From the NCBI GenBank assembly GCA_930367205.1, contig OV884014.1:78781104-78845103 (forward strand): a DNA stretch of 64,000 nucleotides. The letters are read 5' to 3'. Below, piece by piece: positions 34,905-45,812 of this stretch. The position numbers and the translations under genes were made by a program. The notes below the pieces were generated by a model. It was not told the DNA's origin. It worked only from the letters and a program-made list of their open reading frames with translations, and searched no databases. Position 1 is the first letter of the stretch, and the number at the start of each line of letters is the position of its first letter. The DNA comes from Acanthosoma haemorrhoidale. Its lineage: Eukaryota > Arthropoda > Insecta > Hemiptera > Acanthosomatidae.

Positions 34905-35316
34905 CACCCGTTGCTTGGTGTGCCGTCGATGGGTGAGTTCATCCACCGGAGACATATCAAGACGTAGCAGCACCTCACAAACCCAATGTTTGACACTATG
35001 ACCCCACCACCCTTTGCGTATCGATGGCAACAAACTGCCAGGGGAAATTAGGTTAAGATTGTGTTGTTAGGTGTTAGTTAGTTTTAGGTCTATGATTCAG
35101 GTGAGCCCCATCACTTTTAAACGTGTTTATACAAAGGATGCATTATACTTTTGTAACAATAACTAATCTCAGTGTAACATTATTAAAAATCGTATAAAAG
35201 GTAGCTAAGCTACAGGACATATAATGACCTATTGTAAATAGATTCATTTAGGTAGAATCTATACTGATTCCCATAATTTATAAAAAAAAAATGGGGGGGG
35301 ATATGAAGGGGGAAAC
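34905..35316 (+). pseudogene. family A 3' end with A2-type UTR
   Basis: The start reads as a degraded ORF2 C-terminus: MGEFIHRRHIKT, then a block ending LTNPMFDTMTPPPFAYRWQQ, parallel to DEFIHRRHIKF and TNPVFN...RWQQ in the 12.7-14.9 kb copy. The 3' UTR opens with GGTGAGCCCCATCAC (35100-35114) and then follows the 5300-5536 copy, not the 14.8-kb one, to GGGATATGAAG near 35310. It is a 5'-truncated, inactive copy whose terminal A-rich stretch (35281-35290) is interrupted by a G run. It shows that the A2 UTR belongs to a family A relative. Confidence 0.75.
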
Positions 35317-35820
35317 AATAAGGGGTTTTTGTCCTATACTATACTCTGTGGAAAAATAAATAAGTGCCGTGTTCAATCTTTCTACAATACATATTTAGAA
35401 TGGTTTAAACACAAGAAGACGGTGTTTTTTTTTTAAATCCACGTATATACACAATTACGCGAATTTGGAATTCAGTGTTTTTACAGTTGCTCACAAACAA
35501 GCCCGTGAATGATGAGGGACTACTGTCTAAGAGACAAGGTAATTCTTAGAAATCTCGTAGTGTTGTTTACAGACATCTAAATAAAGCACAATTGATGGGT
35601 TTGGAGGAAAGGTGCTTATAAGCTGTGATGCATACAGAATCGCTTAATGTGATCAACTTTGCCGAAATACTTCGAAAGAGTTGATTATATTCAATTATCT
35701 TTCCCTTTAGAAATTTTCATTCATTTCCCGAGTTTTTAATGCAGAAGTTTTCTTAGGTTTTGCTAAATTTCCATTACTGTAACTCAGGAGTTAAATTCTC
35801 AATTATTAATAATGAGATGT
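35317..35820. other. AT-rich non-coding stretch
   Basis: No gene recognised. Confidence 0.4.
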
Positions 35821-35848
35821 TTCCCTTTCTATTCACTGATGATACAAG

Positions 35849-35937
35849 ATGAAGCCGCTCAGGAACATGATACATAAGGACGGAGGAGAAATGGCGAAGA
35901 AGAAAGTGCGAGAGGCCCTGACCAGCTCAAGCTGCAG
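35849..35937 (+). other. possible coding exon (unrecognised product)
   Basis: An open segment begins at ATG 35849, preceded by a pyrimidine-rich tract and an ACAAG that could serve as a splice acceptor, and ends at CTGCAG followed by a donor GTAAAT (35938-35943). It would encode 29 codons plus two bases, beginning MKPLRNMIHK and containing the lysine-rich MAKKKVREA. The block is GC-rich and free of stops in this frame, unlike its surroundings. I recognise no protein family and found no partner exon. It may be a first coding exon, an internal exon or chance. Confidence 0.22.
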
Positions 35938-35943
35938 GTAAAT

Positions 35944-37100
35944 ACGGCGAGGTCAGTGCGTCTGCCACACCGGCCTTGGTCGGCGATAGTCGCCCAACAT
36001 GCGCTCCTGCTCGGTCAGCTTGAACATCTCATCTCATTCGGAATTACGGTATATAATTTAAGTGTTATTAATTTTGCAGTAACTAGGTGTATGAGGTGAA
36101 AGTCCATGTATAATGGTATGAGTGGATTATTTGTCGCGATATCGGTTCTTAAATATGTCAAAAGCAGGCAACATTTCATTTCCACCCTTGTGTAAAAAAG
36201 TGTAGTATAAATAATAGTAGAAGTAATAAAGAATTCTCTAGATAGCAAGCGTATGTTTGGATGTTAAACGGTAATTGCAATAGGAGGGAGTTCTGAATAA
36301 GCGCATGGATAAACCATGTCGGCTATTAGGAGAGAGATAATTCTAGAAAATGGTGTAGCTGGCAAAAAAGGAACGGTCGAATGATGAAGTTATGTAGGAA
36401 AGAGTATTTAGGTCAGGAAGACGCTATCATGGATGTTACACCAACCAAAGCCGACATATGCGTTGCATAATCCAGTAACAAGACCTTTATCAACATAAAC
36501 AGTATCGGTAATATACTAATAAGTAAAATATAATAATAAGTAAAATACAGTGTCGGGTTATCAGATGTGTGAGGATCCCAAAGCTGGGGAGAGGACGCCC
36601 ACCGCGGGTTAGGGTCACTCTAGCCTCTAGCCGCCGTCAGCGCCAAGAAAGAGATAATATGAGGTTGACCTTTGGTCTTTCACCCTTGCTGGCGGCCTAG
36701 TCGGTGGGCAGCTTAATTTGTTTTGATCTGACTCCATAATATCTTAGAAGGTGTGCCCCAACAAAGCACTATGTTCAGGAGAAGAGGAACAGGGTAGGTT
36801 TATAGGTAGCTTATGAGGTCTTGGAATGACCACGAATTCACACTCGGTATCTGAGGGTAGGCGAAATCGGTCCGGATCCCAAAGGCGAGTGTGAACCGGA
36901 GAGAGGCAGACTGAATTGTCGCGGGAGACACTGGTTGATAAGTTTGCAGGGTCACGACAACCGTTGTCCACGAGGGAGAGGTCTCTCCCAAGGAGGTGCT
37001 AGATTTAGCGAGACGAAGGCAGAGATTCCCATTAGGAAGGTGTGGGGTCAGACAACACCGGACTAAAACATAGCGAGGATAGGAGAGAGAGATGCAGAGG
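35944..37100. other. mixed stretch, GC-richer at 36560-37060
   Basis: No gene could be supported. Overlapping minus-strand frames at 36744-37232 are open in different phases, as expected of GC-richer non-coding sequence or old repeat debris. Confidence 0.4.
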
Positions 37101-37102
37101 TA

Positions 37103-37212
37103 CACAGGTGGTCTGAAAAGTTTCCGACCGTAACATGAAGATGATAATAAAATAAATAAAAGCTAGTGAAATAAAAGCTTTGTTAGGTCGGAAACTTTTC
37201 AGACCGCCCTCG
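37103..37212. mobile_element. 110-bp mariner-type MITE
   Basis: The left end reads CACAGGTGGTCTGAAAAGTT then TCCGACC. The complement of the right end reads CGAGGGCGGTCTGAAAAGTT then TCCGACC. The terminal inverted repeats are about 27 bp and nearly identical in their inner 22 bp. TA flanks both sides (37101-37102, 37213-37214), the standard Tc1/mariner target duplication. The GGTCTGAAAAGTTTCCGACC string is typical of mariner ends in insects. The 55-bp interior has no coding capacity. Confidence 0.85.
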
Positions 37213-37485
37213 TAGTTGAATGAGAAGGCCATGGTTTGAGTAGAGCAACAAGCGCCACTGCAGAGAGAGGGAGAGAGCAGTGTTCAAAGTGCCGGTTCTG
37301 TACAGCTTTTTTTTTGCGTTTTTTTCCCTAACCCCTTCGTTTATTATACAATGTGAGCTAATGAGCAAAATCAATGAACAAGTTATTTACAATTTTTCTC
37401 CTCTTTCTGCGATGCGCTGATGTATTCGAAGGAGGGTATGCAATGAGGATTACAATTACAATTCTTTGTGAAGTTAAAAAGTCAA
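37213..37485. other. non-coding stretch next to the MITE
   Basis: No gene. It contains a GAGAGAGGGAGAGAG purine run at about 37262-37277. Confidence 0.35.
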
Positions 37486-38345
37486 GTTAAACACCGGGTT
37501 TGTCAGGTATTGTAAGGATCGAAAAATTTGATATGTCTACGTTGAATGAATTCATCCACCGTAGGCAGCTCGAAGATCTCGTGAAGCTCACTGTTGCTCC
37601 GCTGCTCGAATGAAGTATTTCTGACCACTTTCATCACTACACCGTTTTGAAATTGTCACCGAGCTGTCGTATACATCAGGTGACGAAAAAGCGGTGCACC
37701 ATACAGCAGAGTAGGCCTGAGTATACTCTTGTATATCAATAGCTTTAGACGCAGTGATAGATTGGGGGAAGTAAATTAATGCGTACCGGTAAAACTTCGT
37801 GCGTGTTTCCTTCAACTTGCACGCGAAATGGTTACTAAAATAGAGGTGTCTGTCCATTTTAATTCCCAGATATACTAGGCTGTTGGCTGGTGAATTTTCC
37901 TCCGTTCCTACTATGTAACTATTAGGCAGCGGACTTTTTCCCTTTTTCCCCCTTCCCGCAGTCAGTCTTACCAGCGTTTACAGAGATATTGAGTCTCCCC
38001 AATCTCTCACTGATCTGGTTACAGGCTACTTCAGCCTGTCTAAGAGCTACCTTGACGCTCATGCTGCTACTGTACACCGCTATGTCATCAGCGAAAGCAG
38101 TAACTGTTGCGTTTTTATATCGGGTTCCTACAATTTCAGACGTGTATACGTTGAATAGTACAGGGGATAAGACGGCTCCTTGGGGTACTCCACAGGTCAG
38201 TGGCACAGCTTCGGAGAAGCTACCACCCACCCGCACCCGCATCGATATGTTGTTCAGGAAGCTAGCCAGAATTGAATAGAGTTGCTCCGGGCATTCCCGG
38301 TCGCAGAGTTGACCGCTCATTGACAGAAATTGGTTAACAGCTTTT
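37486..38345 (-). pseudogene. family A Jockey-like RT relic, minus strand
   Basis: Read from 38345 down, this copy starts in the RT palm after motif A (KAVNQFLSMSGQ...), reaches motif B TCGVPQGAVLSP and SPVLFNVYTSEIV, then motif C FADDIAVYSS with both catalytic Asp residues intact (FADD at 38095-38084). Next come ISERLGRLNISVNAGKTD, a frameshift near 37925, and MDRHLYFSNHF with further frameshifts through the thumb (37857-37588). It ends with sequence matching LPTVDEFIHRRHIKF and TNPVFN at about 37560-37486. The 3' UTR and tail are absent, so the copy is cut at both ends. It is collinear with the 12.7-14.9 kb element and supplies the palm sequence deleted there. Confidence 0.85.
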
Positions 38346-38745
38346 GAAAAAAAACAAATGATTATTGTTTCATTAAAACAATTGTTACTTTTGACGAAAA
38401 GTGGAAATATTGGAGAAATCAGCCAGTTGTGCCAGTTGCAGTTGCAGAAGGGTAATTCGAATAAAAGACAATGCTCTCTGTATTTTGGAATTACGAAGGA
38501 ATAATTTATTATAGAAGGTCGGATCATTGATTCAGAACTTTATAGTGATTAGTTACAAAGAATGTATGATTTCTTGACCCAGCGTTACCAGCGTAAAAAT
38601 AAAATACAGGATTATTAAACATAAATCGGGTTTTGTTTCAACAAGATAATGCCCGACCATGCTCAAAAAAAAATACAGAGCTTGATGGGATTAAGCTTCT
38701 CCCTCAACCTGCTTATAGTCCGGACTTAGCACCTTCCAATTCCGT
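38346..38745 (+). pseudogene. mariner transposase relic
   Basis: The plus strand carries the catalytic core of a mariner transposase in broken frames. IVTFDEKWKYW (about 38393-38425) holds the first Asp of the triad. MLSVFWNYEGIIYY (38470-38512), IIDSELYSD and LQRMYDFLTQRYQ follow. RVLFQQDNARP (around 38630-38660) holds the second Asp, and KLLPQPAYSPDLAPS (around 38694-38738) the third. At least two frameshifts and several stops separate these pieces. The helix-turn-helix half and both terminal repeats are missing; upstream it abuts the minus-strand Jockey RT relic at about 38345. The final acidic residue of the triad appears to be kept (SPD), but the gene cannot make protein. Confidence 0.8.
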
Positions 38746-41700
38746 ATCGGGCGTGAAGTAGTAAGATCTCAATAGTACAAATAGGGCAGTCACTTAGAGC
38801 TCAAGTTCGCATAACATGGCGTGCTCTGTAGCACATCATGGCTACACCCGCTCCTCTATGAATACATACGCCCAGATGGCAATGAGCTATGTTCCGATAT
38901 CAACCATAAGTACAAAGATTACCGCCGAACGAGACCACAATCTGGGATTCCAAACTAGGGGTTTAGTGCCCACTCCTAAGGAGGATACGGCAAACCGTTC
39001 TTTATCTAATCAAGGGTGAGAATTTCGTTTGTTCCGAAATTGTTGCAATTGGTTAATGCAGCGAGGCTGAGATCATATCCGGAGCAGCAAACGACATAAT
39101 CTGCTGGAGGAGACGTCAGACGGAGACTGCAGGACATTGCGGCAATTAGTCAGGACAAAGTCGACTCTCACGATGGTACTTCTGACTGCATTTGCTAAGT
39201 CAGGAAACAAGGTGTTTCACCACAAAAGGGATTTTCATTATGTAAAAGATTTATCTTTTTCTTTTTTTCACTGAATAAACTTTTGAAACATCAATTACAA
39301 ACGAAGCGAAATTAAGGATTTAAGAAAGTAAAGGAACATAATTAAAAGATTTTCTAGCGTGAAAAAGGAGGAAAATATTTCTTCAAAATTTCAGATCGAT
39401 TGTATTATCGATCATGATTACTGTAGTATAAATAAGTATAGTCTTATAATAGTATAAATTAATTAATTAATTGGTAATAAACTAAATATTTCATCTCAGA
39501 GGTATGAAAACTTAAGTTCTCCGAGCCCTGATTAAAATACATAATATGTATTGGGAGTCTTCATGTCAATAAGTAATTATGGACTATACATAAAGCCATT
39601 AAACTGTTCATTAAAATCAGGTTAATTATTATACGTGTTATTAATTCAATCCAGGTTTTACGTTGAGGAAAGATATTCTGCATGGTAACTACATTTGATG
39701 TCCAAATAATTCTTAAAATAGAAGCAATCCATGAAAATTAATTTTCATTTATTGACTTTCTTACGAGCTTTATTACGCTCACATATATTTCAAAAAATAT
39801 AATTAAGTTGATAATTGATCTAAAAAGAATCTGAATGAGTAAAAACCAAACGATATAAATAAAGAAACGCAAATGGCGAGGCAAATGATAATTCTATATC
39901 GATTGGTATTTTAGTTTAGAAGATACGAGTTTTGAAGAAATAATATATGAATCTTTAAGGCATATTACTCAAGTAAGAATTCTTGAAATTCAATAATGTC
40001 ATATACCGACAAAAAAGCTTGTCGAAATTGTCTCTTCAAGTAACAAAAAAAATAATGTAAGAGTTAAGAGTTTTAATAATAAATGTCAATAAGAGATAAG
40101 AGTCGTTTACTGTATCGACATGATCATTCAGAAAATAAATCATTTTGTGTTGGCCAAAAATAATTTTCGAAATAGCTTCCTGGCCGCATGGATCAAATGT
40201 TAAGCCTGAGAGACAGACACGACCTCAGCTCAGTTCCGACATATGTCTAATACGGAATTCACTTATATTTCCCAACTGTCTGTCGGCATTATACAGATGT
40301 TGTCAATTTTTTTTTTTTTTTAGGGGACTGACCAAGCTAGACTCGGCCTAGGAGATAACTAGATTTTCCTACTTCATCATGTGGTAGCTAATAACCATGC
40401 CTTATAAATAAATGATGACTGAAGGTGGAGGTTATGAAAATTGTAATTGTTCTTATCTTTATGAATATTTAAAATGAGTATGTAAATTACTGAAACGTCA
40501 TGGGTTTGATAGTATTTAAAATAAAACCACTTGTTGCGACTAAAACTAAATAACATCAAATAGAATAAATAGACATAAAATTTATTCGAATAGACTTAGT
40601 TGATCAAGATGCTTTTTCCTTTCCTTGCTCATGTCGGCTGTCTTTTCGTCTGTTCTTCTGTCTCACTTCCTCTCGTTATATGATGAGTAACTAAATACAT
40701 GCTTGCTCTCAATGAGATATGTAGCCCCCTTACTTCCAGCCATCTTGGGTGGAATCAATCTTTTAACTTCAAAAGCGGACAGTTTTTGAGCTACAAATGC
40801 CCTCCCCTCCCTTTTTCGTTAATATTATTCTATTAAGATGACCGTCAGTGGTGAAACTCGACACCGATTGAAGATGTTTTGAACTAGGCGTTGATGATCT
40901 GCTCCGTACTAAGGTCAAGAACTTAGCGAGGACAAAATCTTTTATATTCGAGATTTCTCTCAAGATCTCAAGAAAGAAACTTCTTACAGGGAGTGCGTGA
41001 CATTACATTTAATAGACCCATTTATGAAGTAGGATCTTCATTGATACACGGTATGAAAAACATTTACGTGAGAATAGAAAAATGTCAGGAATATTGTAGG
41101 ATATTTACCTTAACTAAGGAGAAAAAAAAACCGAAAACCGTTATTATATTAATAAACATAAATAAATCTTAATCTATTTTTTTTTTACTTGTGTTTACGA
41201 TTGAACCCCGGAATTTCCTTCAGGTCTTCTTAAACCAAGAAATATTTCACAGATGGTTCCGGGGAGATCAGCTGAAAGAGGAACCGGAACAGCCCTCGAC
41301 AAAAAGAAGTTGTTGTAAGGACTTAATACAGAGATACAGTTTTCGATTAATAAATAAAGCGATTATAAGCATATATCATTAATTGTTAAAGATGCGTTAG
41401 ATATAAAAAAAAGAAAACTATACACACGTGGAACACATATAAAGACCTCTTTGAAAATAATTATCACGCTAATTAACAAAAAGCTGTGTTTTATATTTAC
41501 AAACTAGTTAAAATAAACAAAAAAAGAAAAATACCGAAGAAAAAATGAGTCCTTTATCGGAGAAAGTTTTGCAATGAACATAAGTCCCAGACTGACATAG
41601 GCAAACTTCCATGGTACGGGGGTGTTGTTATACTATGCAAATGGTTGACCAATTCACGCCAGTCAGCGATCATCAGGTAGATGATTAATGAAACTGTTTG

Positions 41701-41790
41701 TTTAAGAAAACAAATTATTAATTATATAACATGGTGGGAACTGTTCGTGTTATAGTAAGGTCAATAATGGATTGACTGGCGAAGACATGT
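38746..41790. other. AT-rich non-coding stretch
   Basis: No gene recognised. A poly(T) run lies at about 40308-40321. Short frames at 38816-39019, 40145-40351 and 41191-41382 have no recognisable domains. Confidence 0.4.
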
Positions 41791-42316
41791 CAGTCTAGGT
41801 CGGCAAACCGCGGCTCTTTGACTCCTTGGCTGCGGCTCTTCATCGAAATGTTTAGTGCAGGCACGGAACATTATTTATTAACTTGCCTTGTAAGAGACGA
41901 GTAAAATTTTTGAAACGCAAGCCTACAGAAAAGAGGCACCTTTTTAGAAAGCGACAATAGCAGGGATAGTCGCTCGCAAACATCATTATTCGGTCGGTAA
42001 AAGCAAGGCCATTGTTCACATTAGTGGAGTATTTGTAGTTTTTTTTAAAGATACCTTTTATAGTATTAAACGTGTTATATTTTTAAATAAATATTATCTT
42101 TATATAAGTATGATACCAAGTTTTATTTAATGTAGCGTTAGTTAAACCATATTCAGCAAAGGCAAGCGCGAGAGTGTACTTTTAATTCTACTTATTTCTA
42201 TAAAAATGTCTCTACTAAAGCAAAGCTTAAGTTTTTAAAAAATGGCTCTTTGAATAAATTTCAATTTTGTATTGTTTATATTTGGCTCTTTTGGATGACG
42301 AGTTTGCCGAAATCTG
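41791..42316. mobile_element. hAT-like non-autonomous element (candidate)
   Basis: The left end is CAGTCTAGGTCGGCAAACCG followed by CGGCTC. The complement of the right end is CAGATTTCGGCAAACTCGTC followed by CCAAAAGAGCC. Both contain CGGCAAAC and a GGCTC/GAGCC block, the arrangement at the ends of many hAT-type elements starting CAGnGGTCGGCAAAC. There is no coding sequence, and I could not confirm an 8-bp target duplication, so the family call is tentative. Confidence 0.4.
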
Positions 42317-42975
42317 GTCTAGAGGAAGACTCTCAGCATGTGGCGAAAGATAGGGTTATCAACATCACTGCACTGTACACATTTACAACTATCCGATAAA
42401 TGATTGCCACATAAAACTATTTATCTTTTAAACGCGTTTCCTGAACATGAATTAGACGCTTACATGATAAGGCTCATCTTTTCTGGCTGCAGAATAAAAA
42501 ACTATCTGACCATAAACAAGCTAAAATACCACAACCATTCAACCGTAGTTAAAACTGTCCAGTTTACAAGAATTAGGAGCTTGTTGCCAGCAATTAGATA
42601 TGCTTAGGGACTAGAAATAGGATGTTAATGGTCTGGATAATAGCAGGACCTTGAGGACAGTGGTCCTTGGATGGCACCTGCCGGCGTTGTGTGGGCTACG
42701 CACTACGCACCATAAGGCTACATCGGCTGTTTCGGGTCTTGTAATTTTGGAATGAGAAGAGTATCATTTTAAACAAAATTCTTTGCAACTCTCCAAACAA
42801 GATATCAGGATGCCCAAAACTATAGCTATAGACTAAGTGTCTTCCCTTTGTACTCGTAATGGAGATATAATTCTGTAAAGAAATTGTTCATTTCTTTTGA
42901 AATAGTTTATATATTTGTCGAATATCAGTATTGAAAATATTTAAATAAATTTAATCTTCTTGAAAAATAGATGTT
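42317..42975. other. AT-rich non-coding stretch
   Basis: No gene recognised. Confidence 0.4.
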
Positions 42976-43236
42976 TTTTGGGAAAACAATAATATTTTTC
43001 TGTTAAAGTACTGATTTATTTCCCTTCGAATATAGACACGATACTCTGAAGACATTTGATATTTACTACTTTTAAAATATTGATATTTTTCTCTTTGAAA
43101 CTTTGACAGCTTCCTTTATACATTGCTATTTTCCTTAAATATTGGCTCTGGAAAGAATATTGACGTTTTTCTCTTAAAATGTTGGTGTTCTTTACCAAAA
43201 CATTGATATTTTCTAGTGTTAAAATATCGTTTTTTG
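42976..43236. repeat. degenerate ~22-bp minisatellite
   Basis: About eleven imperfect units of 19-25 bp can be read, each roughly AAAATATTGATATTTTTCTCTT, for example at 43075-43098, 43158-43181 and 43197-43220. Units have diverged by substitution and small indels. Confidence 0.6.
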
Positions 43237-44514
43237 GTTTGTTTTTTTTTTCTTCGAATAAAGATACTTAATTATAAATTTTTTAACATCCACCTATTTG
43301 TGTTCATGAACAGTATGTTGTAAATTTGATGAAAATCTAATATACCAACTAAGCCAGCAACCGAATTAATTCTTCCACTTATGTCAAAAAAAAATGTTTT
43401 CTCCTTAATAAATATTTTTTAAAAATTCACGGTCAATAGATTATTATGATTGAAGATCACATTCATACCACATTTAACAATTTACATTTAGTATCATACA
43501 TGCCGTATTGATAATATACATACATTATATTATAAAATACAGAAATATATATACACGTAGTCCAGGAAAGCCCCGATTCGTCCGCAGTGAAAAAAAAAAA
43601 ATAAAGTATGGCTACTTATCCTTTGATAATATAAGAAGTTACTTAATTTTTTTCTGGAACAAGTATTTTTTCATGAAGGGGGATTGTACAGAATAAATAT
43701 GTTATAACTAACAAACAATTTTAACCCAGCAATATTTTTAATACAATTCAATATATGTAGTTCACACCTATCAGTAATTACCTACACCTTACAAAATAAA
43801 TTTTTGTTGTAATTTCGTTAAAGATATATCCGGGGGATGTTGTGGGGTATAGCTTGGTCAGTGCATACTGAGGGGGCTAGGGTGCATGCTATAATTTTCA
43901 AAGGGCGCTCCTTTTCTCAATCATGGCTTGGTAAGTGCAGCCCAAATATCGCCCTGAGGTCAAAATATAGATATGCTTACCACCTTACAATGAAACCGGT
44001 CTTAACTATTCACTGATTTAGTATTTCGAGTGATATTGAGTTCATTCCTCTTTCTATAGGTTCATAGAAGTGACTGCGAAACAGTTTTCAATACATAAAC
44101 ATGAAAATAGGGCTCTCAAGTAGTTTTCGTAACTACTTGCCTGGGTTAAAATCCCTAGAGGGAAAGTGAATTTTTTCATCTCAATAAATGGAAGTGGTTG
44201 GCTTCCGATACTGTGACCAAATGGGCATGGTACATAAGAGTCGTGAACAATTAAACATAAAATAAAAACATGGTGATTATTTTTACATTTGTTATCAAAC
44301 ATTTCTTACTTCTTTAAATTTCGTTCTATAAATCTTTTAGTTAATTTAGTTAGCATACTTAAGTTAACATTTATTTGTTCATATCTTTATTATCCATTCC
44401 GGTCTATGTGGACGGTATTTTTTTCTACTGCATAATAGATAATACATTTTTTTATTCGATATATGGTGTAAAAATCATTACAAATAAACAAATATCAAAT
44501 AATTAAATAAACAT
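43237..44514. other. AT-rich non-coding stretch
   Basis: No gene recognised. The 43830-43950 patch is GC-richer, without identifiable content. Confidence 0.4.
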
Positions 44515-44755
44515 CTTCTAATATTCTCTTACAATTGTTAGCGAATGTCATTCAACTCTGCTCATTCATGTTTTTTTTTTTATGTGGTGCTGTTGGTTCA
44601 TTGACGTCACCATGAAAGTACATAGGCCCATTATTACATTGGTACAAATGCTAATCACATACAGTGTAATTTATGCTATATATCTCTTTGACAGTTAGAC
44701 AAGTTTATTTGCACCTTCTTGTTATTCTCTGAGGACAATGTCCCAACAATGGAAT
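44515..44755 (+). mobile_element. family C retrotransposon 3' UTR, copy 1
   Basis: This aligns with 46195-46400. Shared blocks are CAATTGYTAGnnAATG, TCTGCTCATT, TGTTGGTTCATTGA, TTTGWCAGYTAGACA and the terminal GGACAATGTCCCA (44733-44745). No coding sequence is left. The palindromic GGGAC...GTCCC near the 3' end is a family feature. Confidence 0.65.
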
Positions 44756-45224
44756 GTTTTTATTTTTTTTACTTCAAACAAATTTTTACACTGTTCGCAT
44801 AACATCGCGTTTTTTTTTTCATCGTACAATTGTTGTGCAGGAAGAAATTTAGAGTTTAAAAAAAAAGGCTTTTTACGATTTGTCAACGCCGAGCACATGG
44901 CCTTAATGGTCTTTTTCTTATGTAAGACACGTGATAGTTGTGAAACACACTGTCTCATGTTTAAGGTCAATCACTTGGGATGTCTATTTGAAAACACTTG
45001 GCTAGTAAAGGGGGTGTGATTATGGCTAAGGGTTCATTTGGGTATGGTTCAAAGCCCGTTATCGAGGCTCTGCTATTTATAAATGATGCCCACGACGTAA
45101 AACATTTGTATATTTAATTAATTTAACTGATCAGTAAAAATTATACAGAACCTTTTTATTGTTTTGTTGGTTATATTTGGTTATGAAAAAAGTATTTTGG
45201 CCAAAAGTGAAAATTCGTTTTTCT
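44756..45224. other. AT-rich non-coding stretch
   Basis: Opposing open frames at 44722-45019 are K/F-rich and unrecognised. Confidence 0.35.
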
Positions 45225-45812
45225 AATTCAAACCACATGACTTCAAAGGACATCCCATCTCTCAATAGAAAATAAACTACTAATCTACAAAGTTATACTT
45301 AAACCAATCTGGACATACGGAATAGAGCTATGGGGGACAGCAAAAAAGTCGAACATCAAGCGTATCCAATCCTTTCAATCCAAAGTCCTAAGAACAATAG
45401 TAAATGCCCCTTATTATGTCAGCAACAAAACCCTTCATAACGATCTTAATATACCCTACATTCTAGAACTCATCCCTTCCAAGTTTATGAAATTCCACAG
45501 TAGCCTTTCCAACCACCCTAATCCTGTAGCACAGTCATTGCACTGCGCCACTCATCCCTATAATCCTCCTCGGAGACTGAAACGGCAGTGGCCTCGTGAC
45601 CTACTATAAACGCGTAACAGTGGGAGTCCTGGCAATGGCCAGTTTCTCCAATCATGTCCTATTGTATGAATGAGCGAGTGAATGATGCTGTAAATATGGT
45701 ATGAATGAGATCATTTATCTGTATTATGATTGCCTTATAAAAGGCAGATTGTAATTATTGCACAATAAAGATTGTTGTTGTTATTGTTAAAAAAAAAAAA
45801 AAAAATTCAAAC
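45225..45812 (+). mobile_element. family B insertion with target-site duplication, copy 4
   Basis: A 5'-truncated family B insertion of about 570 bp is bounded by a 9-bp direct repeat AATTCAAAC at 45225-45233 and 45804-45812. The body runs from 45234 to the poly(A) run that begins at 45789. It includes the ORF2 C-terminus, a 3' UTR shorter by about 170 bp than that of the 22-kb copy, and the CACAATAAAG end (45760-45769). The clean duplication, poly(A) tail and undisrupted frame make it the youngest-looking insertion here. It sits directly against the start of the family C copy at 45813. Confidence 0.85.
45244..45609 (+). pseudogene. Jockey-like ORF2 C-terminus, open frame
   Basis: The frame is open for 121 codons from QRTSHLSIENKL to a stop at 45607-45609. 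It lacks a start because the 5' part of the element was never inserted. Visible blocks, in order, are KLLIYKVILKPIWTYGIELW (the Jockey-clade post-palm motif), GTAKKSNIKRIQSFQSKVLR, TIVNAPYYVSNKTLHNDLNI, PYILELIPSKFMKFHSSLSN and the terminal NPPRRLKRQWPRDLL. In intact relatives this is the thumb and C-terminal region of the endonuclease/reverse transcriptase. It has no catalytic residues of its own and no promoter, so a functional product is unlikely. The same segment in the 22-kb copy has three stops, and in the 10-kb copy frameshifts and stops. Confidence 0.85.

Noticed and set aside
37989..38279. 96-codon plus-strand open frame
   Set aside because: Antisense of the minus-strand family A RT carrying GVPQG and FADD.
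38346..38527. N-terminal extension of the 201-codon minus-strand RT frame
   Set aside because: The residues upstream of 38345 do not belong to the RT; the same DNA encodes the mariner core on the other strand, so the extension is a read-through artefact.
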